A DNA stretch of 6,317 nt, from contig JAFGOO010000205.1 of assembly GCA_016926455.1 (NCBI GenBank), forward strand, positions 1 through 6,317. The letters run 5' to 3'. A program made the position numbers and the translations under genes. A model generated the notes under the pieces. That model saw only the letters and a list, made by a program, of their open reading frames with translations. It ran no database searches and had not been told where the DNA came from. Origin of the DNA: Methanosarcinaceae archaeon. GTDB lineage: Archaea > Halobacteriota > Methanosarcinia > Methanosarcinales > Methanosarcinaceae. Positions 1 to 5,271 of the stretch are shown piece after piece; the first letter of the stretch is position 1; each line of letters starts with the position of its first letter.

Positions 1-86
1 AACGAGGGGAAGGGCTTGTGGACTTGTGAACGATGGTTCAAAGAATGAAGCAAGAAGCTCCATGCGTAAGCGTGGAGTAGTTCACT
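1..86 (+). mobile_element. IS200/IS605-family (tnpB-type) element, right end
   Basis: This is the inward-facing 3' end of a tnpB-carrying element; the rest lies outside the window. Positions 1-86 match the reverse complement of 6231-6316 with only four differences (left positions 32, 34, 60 and 73), and similarity stops after the shared AGTTCACT, which fixes the element boundary at about 85-86. AGTTCAC after a short GC-rich hairpin is a familiar right end of this family. A third, decayed copy at 337-378 shares the core GGTTCAAAGAATGAA. The transposase (tnpA), if any, and the left end are not visible. Family assignment rests on the end structure and on the tnpB-like remnant at 199-408; the exact IS name is unknown. 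Confidence 0.75.
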
Positions 87-97
87 CTGTGGATTAG
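2..97 (+). CDS. partial 3' end of tnpB (reading frame uncertain)
   Basis: Only the last codons of a tnpB gene are inside the window, so the true frame cannot be fixed. The frame from position 2 is open to TAG at 95-97 and runs through the element end into flanking DNA. The frame from position 3 reads GEGLVDL, stops at TGA 27-29, then continues as MVQRMKQEAPCVSVE before TAG 78-80; MKQEAP-like tails are what I recall from TnpB C-termini. The frame from position 1 ends in WFKE at TGA 46-48. TnpB is an RNA-guided nuclease that uses the RNA made from this same 3' end. Treat this as a gene fragment, not a resolved protein. Confidence 0.35.
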   Translation, partial: TRGRACGLVNDGSKNEARSSMRKRGVVHSVD

Positions 98-101
98 TCT
101 A
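20..101 (+). ncRNA. putative omega-RNA 3' scaffold plus guide (left copy)
   Basis: In IS200/IS605 elements the TnpB guide RNA overlaps the tnpB 3' end and the right end, and its guide is the flanking DNA immediately after the element. Two hairpins are visible. The first pairs TGAAC (27-31) with GTTCA (36-40) around a GATG loop. The second pairs 58-65 (CTCCATGC) with 70-77 (GCGTGGAG), eight pairs with one G-U, closed by a GTAA (GNRA-type) tetraloop, followed by TAGTTCAC. The guide would start at about 86 (TCTGTGGATTAGTCTA). The 5' limit of the RNA is outside the window or unknown, and the start given is only the region where structure is seen. Confidence 0.5.
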
Positions 102-162
102 TTCTACAATACAAGTCGATTAATATAATATAAATTATAAATATTAATAAAACGCATAAACT

Positions 163-190
163 TATGTATGTATGCATGTATGTATGTATT
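163..190. repeat. TATG tetranucleotide microsatellite
   Basis: Seven tandem four-base units run through these positions: TATG three times, CATG once, TATG twice and a final TATT. Two units each deviate by one base. It lies in non-coding, AT-rich DNA between the left tnpB element end and the older tnpB remnant, just where the recognisable part of that remnant begins. Confidence 0.85.
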
Positions 191-198
191 TCGAAAGC

Positions 199-408
199 TT
201 ACAAATATAAAATGAGATTGTCTTGATTGTAATGCAAAACATGATAGTGATATCAATGCCTGTATTAATATCAAGAACTTTGCTTTAGATAAGCAGACCT
301 TAATTGCTATTTGACACCTTCGGAAAGAAGGGATGAGCCTGTGGATTTGTGAGCAATGGTTCAAAGAATGAAACAGGAAGCCACCATATTTATAGGCTGT
401 TAGTTCTA
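199..408 (+). pseudogene. decayed 3' remnant of a tnpB gene
   Basis: The frame starting at 216 reads DCLDCNAKHDSDINACINIKNFALDKQ and on to a stop at 312-314. This is the end of a TnpB protein: the second CxxC of the zinc finger (219-230), the third RuvC motif around D-S-D-I-N-A (243-260, usually DRD.NA), and the helix NIKNFAL. The reading then shifts by frame: from 314 it reads TPSERRDEPVDL, hits TGA at 350-352, and resumes as AMVQRMKQEA up to TAG at 401-403. The 5' four-fifths of the gene is missing. The right-end hairpin is worn (only AGCC 379-382 with GGCT 395-398) and the terminal TAGTTC (401-406) is still visible. It is clearly older than the copies at the window ends. Confidence 0.8.
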
Positions 409-418
409 CCAATGACGT

Positions 419-435
419 ATGAATATTGTATTCAT
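419..435. promoter_or_regulatory. 17-bp palindrome, candidate operator for the MFS gene
   Basis: ATGAATA-TTG-TATTCAT is a perfect 7-bp inverted repeat with a 3-base centre. It lies about 40 bp upstream of the TATA-like box of the transporter gene, a usual place for an archaeal activator or repressor site. No regulator gene is next to it, and an AT-rich palindrome of this size could arise by chance, so the role is inference. Confidence 0.35.
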
Positions 436-475
436 TGATACCTGCGAAAATTCAGAAGTATCTTCAACACACGAT

Positions 476-489
476 GCTTTTATATTAAA
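476..489 (+). promoter_or_regulatory. TATA box for the MFS transporter gene
   Basis: CTTTTATATTAAA closely matches the archaeal box A. A start about 25 bp downstream (near 507-510) would leave a leader of roughly 25 bases before the ATG at 534. This also argues against an earlier TTG start at 492, which would lie upstream of the transcript. Confidence 0.55.
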
Positions 490-533
490 CATTGATATTA
501 AATCTCTCTGGGCGTTTAAAAAGAGCAATTACA

Positions 534-1772
534 ATGAAAAAAATTAATCCTATGCAAGAATCGCAGGGAATAAGCCAGGAACTATATATACTTTCATTAT
601 CACGTTTCTTTGAAGATGTGGGCACTGGGATGCTGATAACGCTCATCCCCCTCTACATCGTCGATCTTAACTCATTGTTTCTACCAGAAATGCCGCTTAT
701 GCTCAAAGCCGGTATAGTGATGACGGTTTTTGGACTTTTCAATGCGATTTCACAGCCAATCATGGGCAGGCTGTCGGATAAGATCGATCGCAGAAAACCG
801 TTTATAATCTTTGGGCTGGTGGGCTATACCATCTTTTCTTTCATGTACGCCCACGTCACGAACTACGAGCAGCTGCTCTTATTGAGGATCCTTCAGGGTA
901 TTACTGTCGGGGCAACGATACCTGCGATAATTGCAATGGTAATACACCTGTCTACACCATCAACAAGGGGCAAAGCCGTTGGCATCTATACAACCATCCG
1001 TGGAGCAGGTTTTGGTACAGGACCAATTGTTGGAGGTGCAATTGCGACATATTATGGTTTTAATACTGGTTTTTATGCCTGTGCAGTTCTTGGTCTTGTA
1101 AGCTTTGTACTTGTCAACCTTCTTGTTAAGGAAACCCACAACAACAACATTGAAAAAGAACAGGATGTGAATGCAAGGGACGGTTACGGTTCGATCCTTA
1201 TTTTAGCAGGTGCCATGTTCATGATGATGGTAGGTATCATGATGATCGTTGCACTCCTTCCAGAATATGAGGTGCGTCTTCAGGCATCTGAATTTTCATT
1301 AGGAATTGCACTATCTGCATATATGATTGCACGTTTGATATTCCAAGCACCAATGGGTTCCCTATCCGATAACATAGGCAGGAAAAAGTTGATTGTAGGA
1401 GGCTTGCTACTGAGCGCTCCTCTAGTTATTGGTACCGGCTATGTGACTACTATCAACCAACTGATAATGCTTCGTGCAATGCAGGGATTTACTATCGCTG
1501 CCATCGATACACCTGTAATTGCACTGGCTGGTGACCTTTCAGGAGAGGGCGAGATTGGTTCAAAACTCAGCATGATTACCACCGCTTATGCAGCAGGCAT
1601 GGCTGTGGGTCCCATCTTTGGCGGGCTTTTGGCAGGATATATGACCTTTGAGACACCGTTTTTCGTCTGTGCGGCACTGATGTTCATTGCAGGTGCTATC
1701 GTGTGGAAAAAAGTAAGTGAACCTCAGCAGCACATCGATATCCAGCGTCTTGAGCATAGTGAGATAATATGA
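534..1772 (+). CDS. MFS transporter, 12 TM, probable efflux antiporter
   Basis: A 412-residue integral membrane protein of the major facilitator superfamily, the usual length for the 12-helix type. Motif A occurs in both halves, at 78-88 (GRLSDKIDRRK) and 275-285 (GSLSDNIGRKK), in the loops between helices 2-3 and 8-9. Motif B arginines are in RILQG (118-122) and RAMQG (314-318). GAGFGTGPIVGG (157-168) in helix 5 resembles motif C, typical of drug:proton antiporters, and the second half repeats it weakly (AGMAVGPIFGG). A polar loop at 199-217 separates the halves. The ATG at 534 is chosen because a TTG at 492 would precede the likely transcript start; the Shine-Dalgarno is weak. The substrate cannot be told. 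It stands alone, 221 bp before hacA, which has its own promoter. Confidence 0.85.
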   Translation: MKKINPMQESQGISQELYILSLSRFFEDVGTGMLITLIPLYIVDLNSLFLPEMPLMLKAGIVMTVFGLFNAISQPIMGRLSDKIDRRKPFIIFGLVGYTIFSFMYAHVTNYEQLLLLRILQGITVGATIPAIIAMVIHLSTPSTRGKAVGIYTTIRGAGFGTGPIVGGAIATYYGFNTGFYACAVLGLVSFVLVNLLVKETHNNNIEKEQDVNARDGYGSILILAGAMFMMMVGIMMIVALLPEYEVRLQASEFSLGIALSAYMIARLIFQAPMGSLSDNIGRKKLIVGGLLLSAPLVIGTGYVTTINQLIMLRAMQGFTIAAIDTPVIALAGDLSGEGEIGSKLSMITTAYAAGMAVGPIFGGLLAGYMTFETPFFVCAALMFIAGAIVWKKVSEPQQHIDIQRLEHSEII

Positions 1773-1802
1773 TCAAAGAATGTAGCATCTATTGCAAGTA
1801 TA

Positions 1803-1813
1803 CTCATTTTTTC
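1803..1813 (+). terminator. T-rich run after the MFS gene
   Basis: CTCATTTTTTC, about 30 bp after the transporter stop codon, contains six T residues in a row. Archaeal termination often needs only such a run. No hairpin was seen before it, so this is a weak call. Confidence 0.3.
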
Positions 1814-1889
1814 AGCATCTACGGAACATCTTCAATATATTGCTTTGTTGCCGTTAAATTTACCTATCTGAATCTATTTCCCACGGATA

Positions 1890-1963
1890 CCAGACCATAC
1901 GTAAATATATAACTCACATCCCGTTAATGTCATATACAGAAAAGGTGGTTATCCAGACCATAC
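1890..1963. repeat. 11-bp direct repeat around the hacA promoter
   Basis: CCAGACCATAC occurs at 1890-1900, immediately upstream of the hacA TATA box, and again at 1953-1963 in the presumed 5' leader, 63 bp apart (close to six helical turns). After each copy there is looser AT-rich similarity. It may be a pair of regulator sites or a small imperfect duplication. Confidence 0.5.
1902..1912 (+). promoter_or_regulatory. TATA box for the hacA-hacB operon
   Basis: TAAATATATAA is a good archaeal box A. Transcription would begin near 1933-1937, leaving a leader of about 60 bases before the hacA ATG, which contains the second copy of the CCAGACCATAC repeat. Confidence 0.5.
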
Positions 1964-1983
1964 TTCAAATCATAAAATCATCA

Positions 1984-1990
1984 AGGTGAT
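1984..1990 (+). promoter_or_regulatory. ribosome binding site of hacA
   Basis: AGGTGAT complements the 3' end of archaeal 16S rRNA and ends three bases before the ATG at 1994, which supports that start. Confidence 0.75.
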
Positions 1991-1993
1991 CAA

Positions 1994-3247
1994 ATGGGAA
2001 AGACAATTGCAGAAAAAATAATCGGGGAACATGCAGGAAAAGAAGTATCTGCAGGAGATATCGTTATCGCGAATGTGGATGTTACAGCAGTTCAGGACGG
2101 AACTGGACCACTGGCAGTCCAGCAACTTGAGAAGATCAATCTTATCCAGGCAAATAACCCGGAGCGTACGGTACTATTTATCGATCATGCAGCCCCAAGC
2201 CCTAACAAGGACTTGTCAAATGCACATAATATCCTGCGCAATTTTTCAAAAAAAACAGGAGTGATACTTTCCGAAATCGGGGAGGGTGTGTGCCACCAGC
2301 GACTGGTTGAGACCTATGTGAACCCCGGCGACATCCTGATTGGTGCGGATTCCCATACCTGCACATCCGGTGCCCTTGGTGCCTTTTCAACAGGAATGGG
2401 GTCAACAGATGTGGCAATAGGTATCGCGCTTGGCAAGACATGGCTTCGTGTCCCTGAGACCTTCAAGATAAACGTCGCAGGCAAATTCAAAAAAGGCGTC
2501 TACGCAAAAGACCTGATACTCTATGTCATAGGTGAGATAGGTGCCGATGGTGCCACCTACAAGGCACTGGAGTTCACAGGCGAGACCATTAGGAACATGA
2601 CAATGTCAGAACGTTTCACCCTTTCAAACATGGCTGTGGAGGCAGGAGCTAAGACGGGTCTAATTGAATCCGATGAGACCACAAAAGCGTATCTCGAAGA
2701 AAAAGGACGTGTAGACAAATTTAGAACCATCTGTGCAGATGAGGACGCAGTCTACGAAAGAGTAATTAATATCGACGCATCAAAACTCGAACCCATGATC
2801 TCCTCACCGCACACTGTTGATAACACAAATACAGCTAAGGAACTTGCTGGCACAAAAGTGGATCAGGTATTCATTGGAACCTGCACTAATGGGCGGCTTG
2901 ACGACCTCGGGATAGCTGCTGATATACTCAAAGGCAAGCACAGGCACCCTGACACCCGTCTCATCGTAACACCTGCTTCGAGGGACGTCTATCTTCAGGC
3001 ACTGGAAGCAGGTTATATAGAGACATTCGTCAAAGCAGGTGCAGCGGTGATGGCACCGGGTTGCGGTGCATGTGTTGGTGTACATCAGGGAATACTGGCA
3101 GATGGTGAGGTATGCCTAGCAACACAGAACCGTAACTTCAAAGGCAGAATGGGAAACACAGAAGGATACATATATCTATCATCCCCGGCAACAGCGGCAG
3201 CTTCTGCAATTGCCGGTGAGATCGTTGACCCAAGAGAGGTGCTTTAA
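1994..3247 (+). CDS. hacA: homoaconitase/isopropylmalate dehydratase large subunit
   Basis: The 417-residue large subunit of an aconitase-superfamily hydro-lyase (LeuC/HacA family), normal in length. It carries the [4Fe-4S] cluster that moves the hydroxyl group of a 2-hydroxyacid to the next carbon by dehydration and rehydration. Cluster ligands are Cys297 (GTCTNGRLDD), Cys357 and Cys360 (GCGAC). Other family signatures are GADSHTCT (118-124), ATYKALEF (187-194), NRNFKGRMGN (379-388) and the SSPATAAA end (396-403). Homoaconitase (AksD) of methanogens acts in 2-oxoacid elongation towards the coenzyme B side chain; LeuC acts in leucine synthesis. The two are often confused and the large subunit does not decide; the partner (see hacB) favours homoaconitase. 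The gene has a strong Shine-Dalgarno, and its stop is one base before hacB, so the two are co-transcribed. Confidence 0.85.
   Translation: MGKTIAEKIIGEHAGKEVSAGDIVIANVDVTAVQDGTGPLAVQQLEKINLIQANNPERTVLFIDHAAPSPNKDLSNAHNILRNFSKKTGVILSEIGEGVCHQRLVETYVNPGDILIGADSHTCTSGALGAFSTGMGSTDVAIGIALGKTWLRVPETFKINVAGKFKKGVYAKDLILYVIGEIGADGATYKALEFTGETIRNMTMSERFTLSNMAVEAGAKTGLIESDETTKAYLEEKGRVDKFRTICADEDAVYERVINIDASKLEPMISSPHTVDNTNTAKELAGTKVDQVFIGTCTNGRLDDLGIAADILKGKHRHPDTRLIVTPASRDVYLQALEAGYIETFVKAGAAVMAPGCGACVGVHQGILADGEVCLATQNRNFKGRMGNTEGYIYLSSPATAAASAIAGEIVDPREVL
3236..3241 (+). promoter_or_regulatory. ribosome binding site of hacB inside hacA
   Basis: GAGGTG lies in the last codons of hacA, seven bases before the ATG at 3249. 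It selects this ATG over an in-frame ATG at 3210 that would add 13 residues before the conserved KGKAWKFG start. Confidence 0.7.
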
Positions 3248-3248
3248 A

Positions 3249-3755
3249 ATGGAAGCAAAATTAAAGGGCAAAGCATGGAAATTCGGGAACGATATCAGCA
3301 CAGATCTCATCGCTCCCGGACGGCTGTTTCACCTGAGGACAAAACTACCAGAGCTCGCAAAGCATGTTCTGGAAGATGCGGATCCGGAATTCCCGTCAAA
3401 AGTGCAGAAGGGTGATTTTGTTGTAGCTGGCAGCAACTTCGGGCTTGGCTCAAGTAGAGAGCATGCACCTACAATCATCAAACTTGCAGGCGTGAATGCT
3501 GTTCTTGCGAAATCTTTTGCTCGAATATTCTATAGGAACGGGATTAATGTCGGACTTCCCCTATTGATCTGCGATACTGACAGGATTGACGAGGGCGATG
3601 AACTAGAAGTAGACATGTCAGCCGGAATAGTAAAAGACTTGACAAAAGGAATAGAGATAATATTCTCACCAATTCCTGATGTAATGATAAAAATTCTCAA
3701 TGACGGCGGACTTGTTGACCATATCGCCAAGTACGGTGATTTCAAGCTGGATTAA
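3249..3755 (+). CDS. hacB: homoaconitase/isopropylmalate dehydratase small subunit
   Basis: A 168-residue LeuD/HacB-type swivel subunit that closes the active site of the heterodimer made with the upstream gene product. It starts with the usual KGKAWKFGNDISTDLIAPGR (6-25), has the substrate-binding GSSREHAP (67-74) and the KSFARIFYRN segment (88-97). The flexible loop that sets side-chain specificity reads HLRT (28-31). In the Methanocaldococcus homoaconitase subunit MJ1271 this loop is YLRT, and its Arg26 and Thr27 were shown by mutagenesis to matter for tricarboxylate substrates, while the isopropylmalate paralogue has Val and Tyr. Arg30 and Thr31 here therefore favour homoaconitase (AksE). 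Some aconitases have a similar Leu-Arg-Ser stretch, so aconitase-like activity is possible. Confidence 0.82.
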   Translation: MEAKLKGKAWKFGNDISTDLIAPGRLFHLRTKLPELAKHVLEDADPEFPSKVQKGDFVVAGSNFGLGSSREHAPTIIKLAGVNAVLAKSFARIFYRNGINVGLPLLICDTDRIDEGDELEVDMSAGIVKDLTKGIEIIFSPIPDVMIKILNDGGLVDHIAKYGDFKLD

Positions 3756-3803
3756 ACCCAAGACTGAAATATGAGGGTTAAATTTAATTATTTCTTTCGT
3801 TTT
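3755..3803 (+). terminator. weak hairpin and T-rich tract after hacB
   Basis: AACCC (3755-3759, starting in the stop codon) can pair with GGGTT (3775-3779), followed by a T-rich stretch up to 3803. It probably ends the hacA-hacB transcript before the next promoter. The stem is only five pairs, so confidence is modest. Confidence 0.4.
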
Positions 3804-3814
3804 AATATTATATA
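3801..3814 (+). promoter_or_regulatory. TATA box for the AAA+ ATPase, apparently leaderless
   Basis: TTTAATATTATATA is centred about 22-24 bp before the ATG at 3830. The expected transcript start therefore falls at or next to the start codon. No Shine-Dalgarno is visible before the ATG, in contrast to hacA, hacB and the gene at 4983, which fits a leaderless mRNA. Confidence 0.55.
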
Positions 3815-3829
3815 ACCGAATTAGAATAA

Positions 3830-4960
3830 ATGCGAGATGGTAATATCGTAAAATCGATCCAGCGAACGAACCAGAAAAATAAAAGGGAACATAATACGGA
3901 TTTAGTCGAATCAACGGCAGAGCTTGTTGTTATTAAGCCCATTGGTTATCCTTTGACCAGCATACTTGACGATGACCCAATGATTGAAGACCATGATGTG
4001 TTCGAATTTTACGCCCGAGAACAGTGGAACGGTTATGTTGCACGAGAGGGCGATTATTTATTTGATCGCAGGATGTATCCTGATTTTGCTTACAAGATAC
4101 TTGATGTTGAACCGCCTGAATCGATAATTGGGCTATGTACATCTATTATCGTAAGTAACGATGATAAGGGTGTACCAGCCATCGAATTCAAAAGCGATGT
4201 TACCTTTGAAGATGTCATCGGGCAGAATAGTGCTAGGCAAAAATGCAGGTTGATCGAGCGGTTTTTAGAGAACCCCGACAAGTTCGGCAAATGGGCTCCA
4301 AGGAACGTGTTGTTCTACGGTCCATCAGGTACTGGTAAAACCATGCTTTCGAAGGCTCTGGCAAACAAGACACATGTTCCCATACTGCCTATTAAAGCAA
4401 CTCAGTTAATAGGAGAGTTTGTGGGCGAAGGGGCACGGCAGATACATCAATTATATGATCGAGCAGAGGAAATGCAGCCGTGTATCATTTTTATCGATGA
4501 ACTGGATGCAATCGCATTGGATCGAAGATATCAGGAACTGCGTGGTGACGTAGCTGAGATTGTAAATGCATTGCTAACGGAAATGGACGGTATCGTGGAG
4601 CGTGATGGTGTGTGTATGGTCGGTGCCACGAACAGGGTTGATTCACTGGATCCTTCTGTACGCAGCAGATTTGAAGAGGAGATCGAATTCGTCCTGCCCG
4701 ACGAGGAAGAGCGTTTGACCATTCTCCAGAAGAATATAAATACATTTCCGATCCCTGCAAGGGATGTGGATCTATCCAAACTTTCAAAAATAACGGCTGG
4801 ATTCTCGGGCAGGGATCTAGTTGAAAAAGTACTTAAAACTTCACTACATCAGGCAATCATGGACGATAAGGACGAAATCACAGGAAAATATTTCGAAAAT
4901 ACTATCTTGAAATTAAAGAAAGATGACAATTCTTATGTGGTAAATCGGATGTACATATAA
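3830..4960 (+). CDS. AAA+ ATPase, archaeal, possible proteasome-type unfoldase
   Basis: A 376-residue protein with one C-terminal AAA+ module. Walker A is GPSGTGKT (164-171), Walker B is CIIFIDELDAI (218-228), sensor 1 is GATNR (265-269), candidate arginine fingers are Arg278 and Arg280, and the C-terminal GFSGRDLVEK (324-333) is the sensor-2 helix of classical AAA proteins. The pore loop EFVGEGAR (196-203) has the aromatic-hydrophobic-glycine pattern of PAN and other proteasomal ATPases, but the RPGRFD stretch of PAN is replaced by SVRSRFEEEI (276-285). Residues 1-125 form an N-domain I do not recognise; no coiled coil of the PAN kind is evident. The last residues are MYI, matching the HbYX docking motif. 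Role as an unfoldase is inference; remodelling of some other complex is equally possible. It is 22 bp from the next gene. Confidence 0.85.
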   Translation: MRDGNIVKSIQRTNQKNKREHNTDLVESTAELVVIKPIGYPLTSILDDDPMIEDHDVFEFYAREQWNGYVAREGDYLFDRRMYPDFAYKILDVEPPESIIGLCTSIIVSNDDKGVPAIEFKSDVTFEDVIGQNSARQKCRLIERFLENPDKFGKWAPRNVLFYGPSGTGKTMLSKALANKTHVPILPIKATQLIGEFVGEGARQIHQLYDRAEEMQPCIIFIDELDAIALDRRYQELRGDVAEIVNALLTEMDGIVERDGVCMVGATNRVDSLDPSVRSRFEEEIEFVLPDEEERLTILQKNINTFPIPARDVDLSKLSKITAGFSGRDLVEKVLKTSLHQAIMDDKDEITGKYFENTILKLKKDDNSYVVNRMYI

Positions 4961-4972
4961 ATAAAAATAAAA

Positions 4973-4979
4973 AGGTGAT
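4973..4979 (+). promoter_or_regulatory. ribosome binding site of the small acidic gene
   Basis: AGGTGAT lies three bases before the ATG at 4983, in a 22-bp gap after the ATPase gene. It supports both the start and co-transcription with that gene. Confidence 0.7.
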
Positions 4980-4982
4980 AAG

Positions 4983-5249
4983 ATGGGTGAACTTAAAGAA
5001 TCCGACCGTTTCGAGTGTAAAGTAATAAACGTGATTAATAATCTTGCATGGAAAGGGGTTACAGTAGAGGAACTGAAATCTGAGGGGCGTGTATATTTTG
5101 CAAGGGTCATAGCAGAAAACTCTGATATTAAACCCGGGGACACATTGTACATCGGTGCAAAGCAAATTACATATGATCTCGAAGATAAAAAAATGGAAGT
5201 GACCCTTTACGATGCAGATGATAATAAGCTGGATTGGACGCTGCTATAA
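4983..5249 (+). CDS. small acidic protein of unknown function
   Basis: An 88-residue protein I do not recognise. It has 18 acidic and 12 basic side chains, no signal peptide, no membrane segment and one cysteine (Cys12). Alternating hydrophobic stretches such as RVYFARVIAE (36-45) and DTLYIGAKQITYDL (53-66), with a PGD turn at 51-53, suggest a small beta-rich fold; the C-terminus is hydrophobic (LDWTLL). A strong Shine-Dalgarno and 22-bp spacing show that it is in one operon with the AAA+ ATPase, so a cofactor, adaptor or substrate of that ATPase is a reasonable guess but not shown. The gene is real by its start signal and placement; the function is open. Confidence 0.75.
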   Translation: MGELKESDRFECKVINVINNLAWKGVTVEELKSEGRVYFARVIAENSDIKPGDTLYIGAKQITYDLEDKKMEVTLYDADDNKLDWTLL

Positions 5250-5271
5250 ACAATAATCATTCTTATCTTTA
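5250..5271. terminator. short convergent gap, possible shared termination zone
   Basis: Only 22 AT-rich bases separate the stop codon of the small gene from that of rnz on the other strand. The + strand carries T-rich clusters (TCATTCTTATCTTTATT) that could end the ATPase transcript; no hairpin was seen, and rnz readthrough would be antisense to the small gene. Confidence 0.3.

Larger units (their letters stand above)
98..475. other. gene-poor, AT-rich interval with decayed IS material
   Basis: No intact gene is convincing here. From about 101 to 162 the DNA is extremely AT-rich without clear structure, then comes a TATG microsatellite (163-190), a tnpB 3' remnant (about 199-408), and the upstream region of the transporter gene with a 17-bp palindrome (419-435). 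An open frame on the minus strand across 104-412 is opposite the tnpB remnant and has no recognisable protein features, so it is not called. Confidence 0.7.

Noticed and set aside
78..80. Pyrrolysine (UAG) readthrough at the end of tnpB
   Set aside because: The stop shared by all three copies is TGA, not TAG, and nothing in the window indicates pyrrolysine genes or a need to read through.
104..412. Open frame on the minus strand coding about 102 residues
   Set aside because: It lies opposite the tnpB remnant and the microsatellite, resembles no protein family, and has no start signals.
492..533. Earlier TTG start for the MFS transporter
   Set aside because: It would lie upstream of the transcript start predicted from the TATA box at 476-489, and the added residues are not typical of the family; ATG at 534 is preferred.
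2202..3085. Open frames antisense to hacA
   Set aside because: They are shadows of a well-supported conserved gene and carry no recognisable motifs.
3210..3248. Earlier in-frame ATG for hacB overlapping hacA
   Set aside because: The added 13 residues are outside the conserved family start, and GAGGTG is placed for the ATG at 3249.
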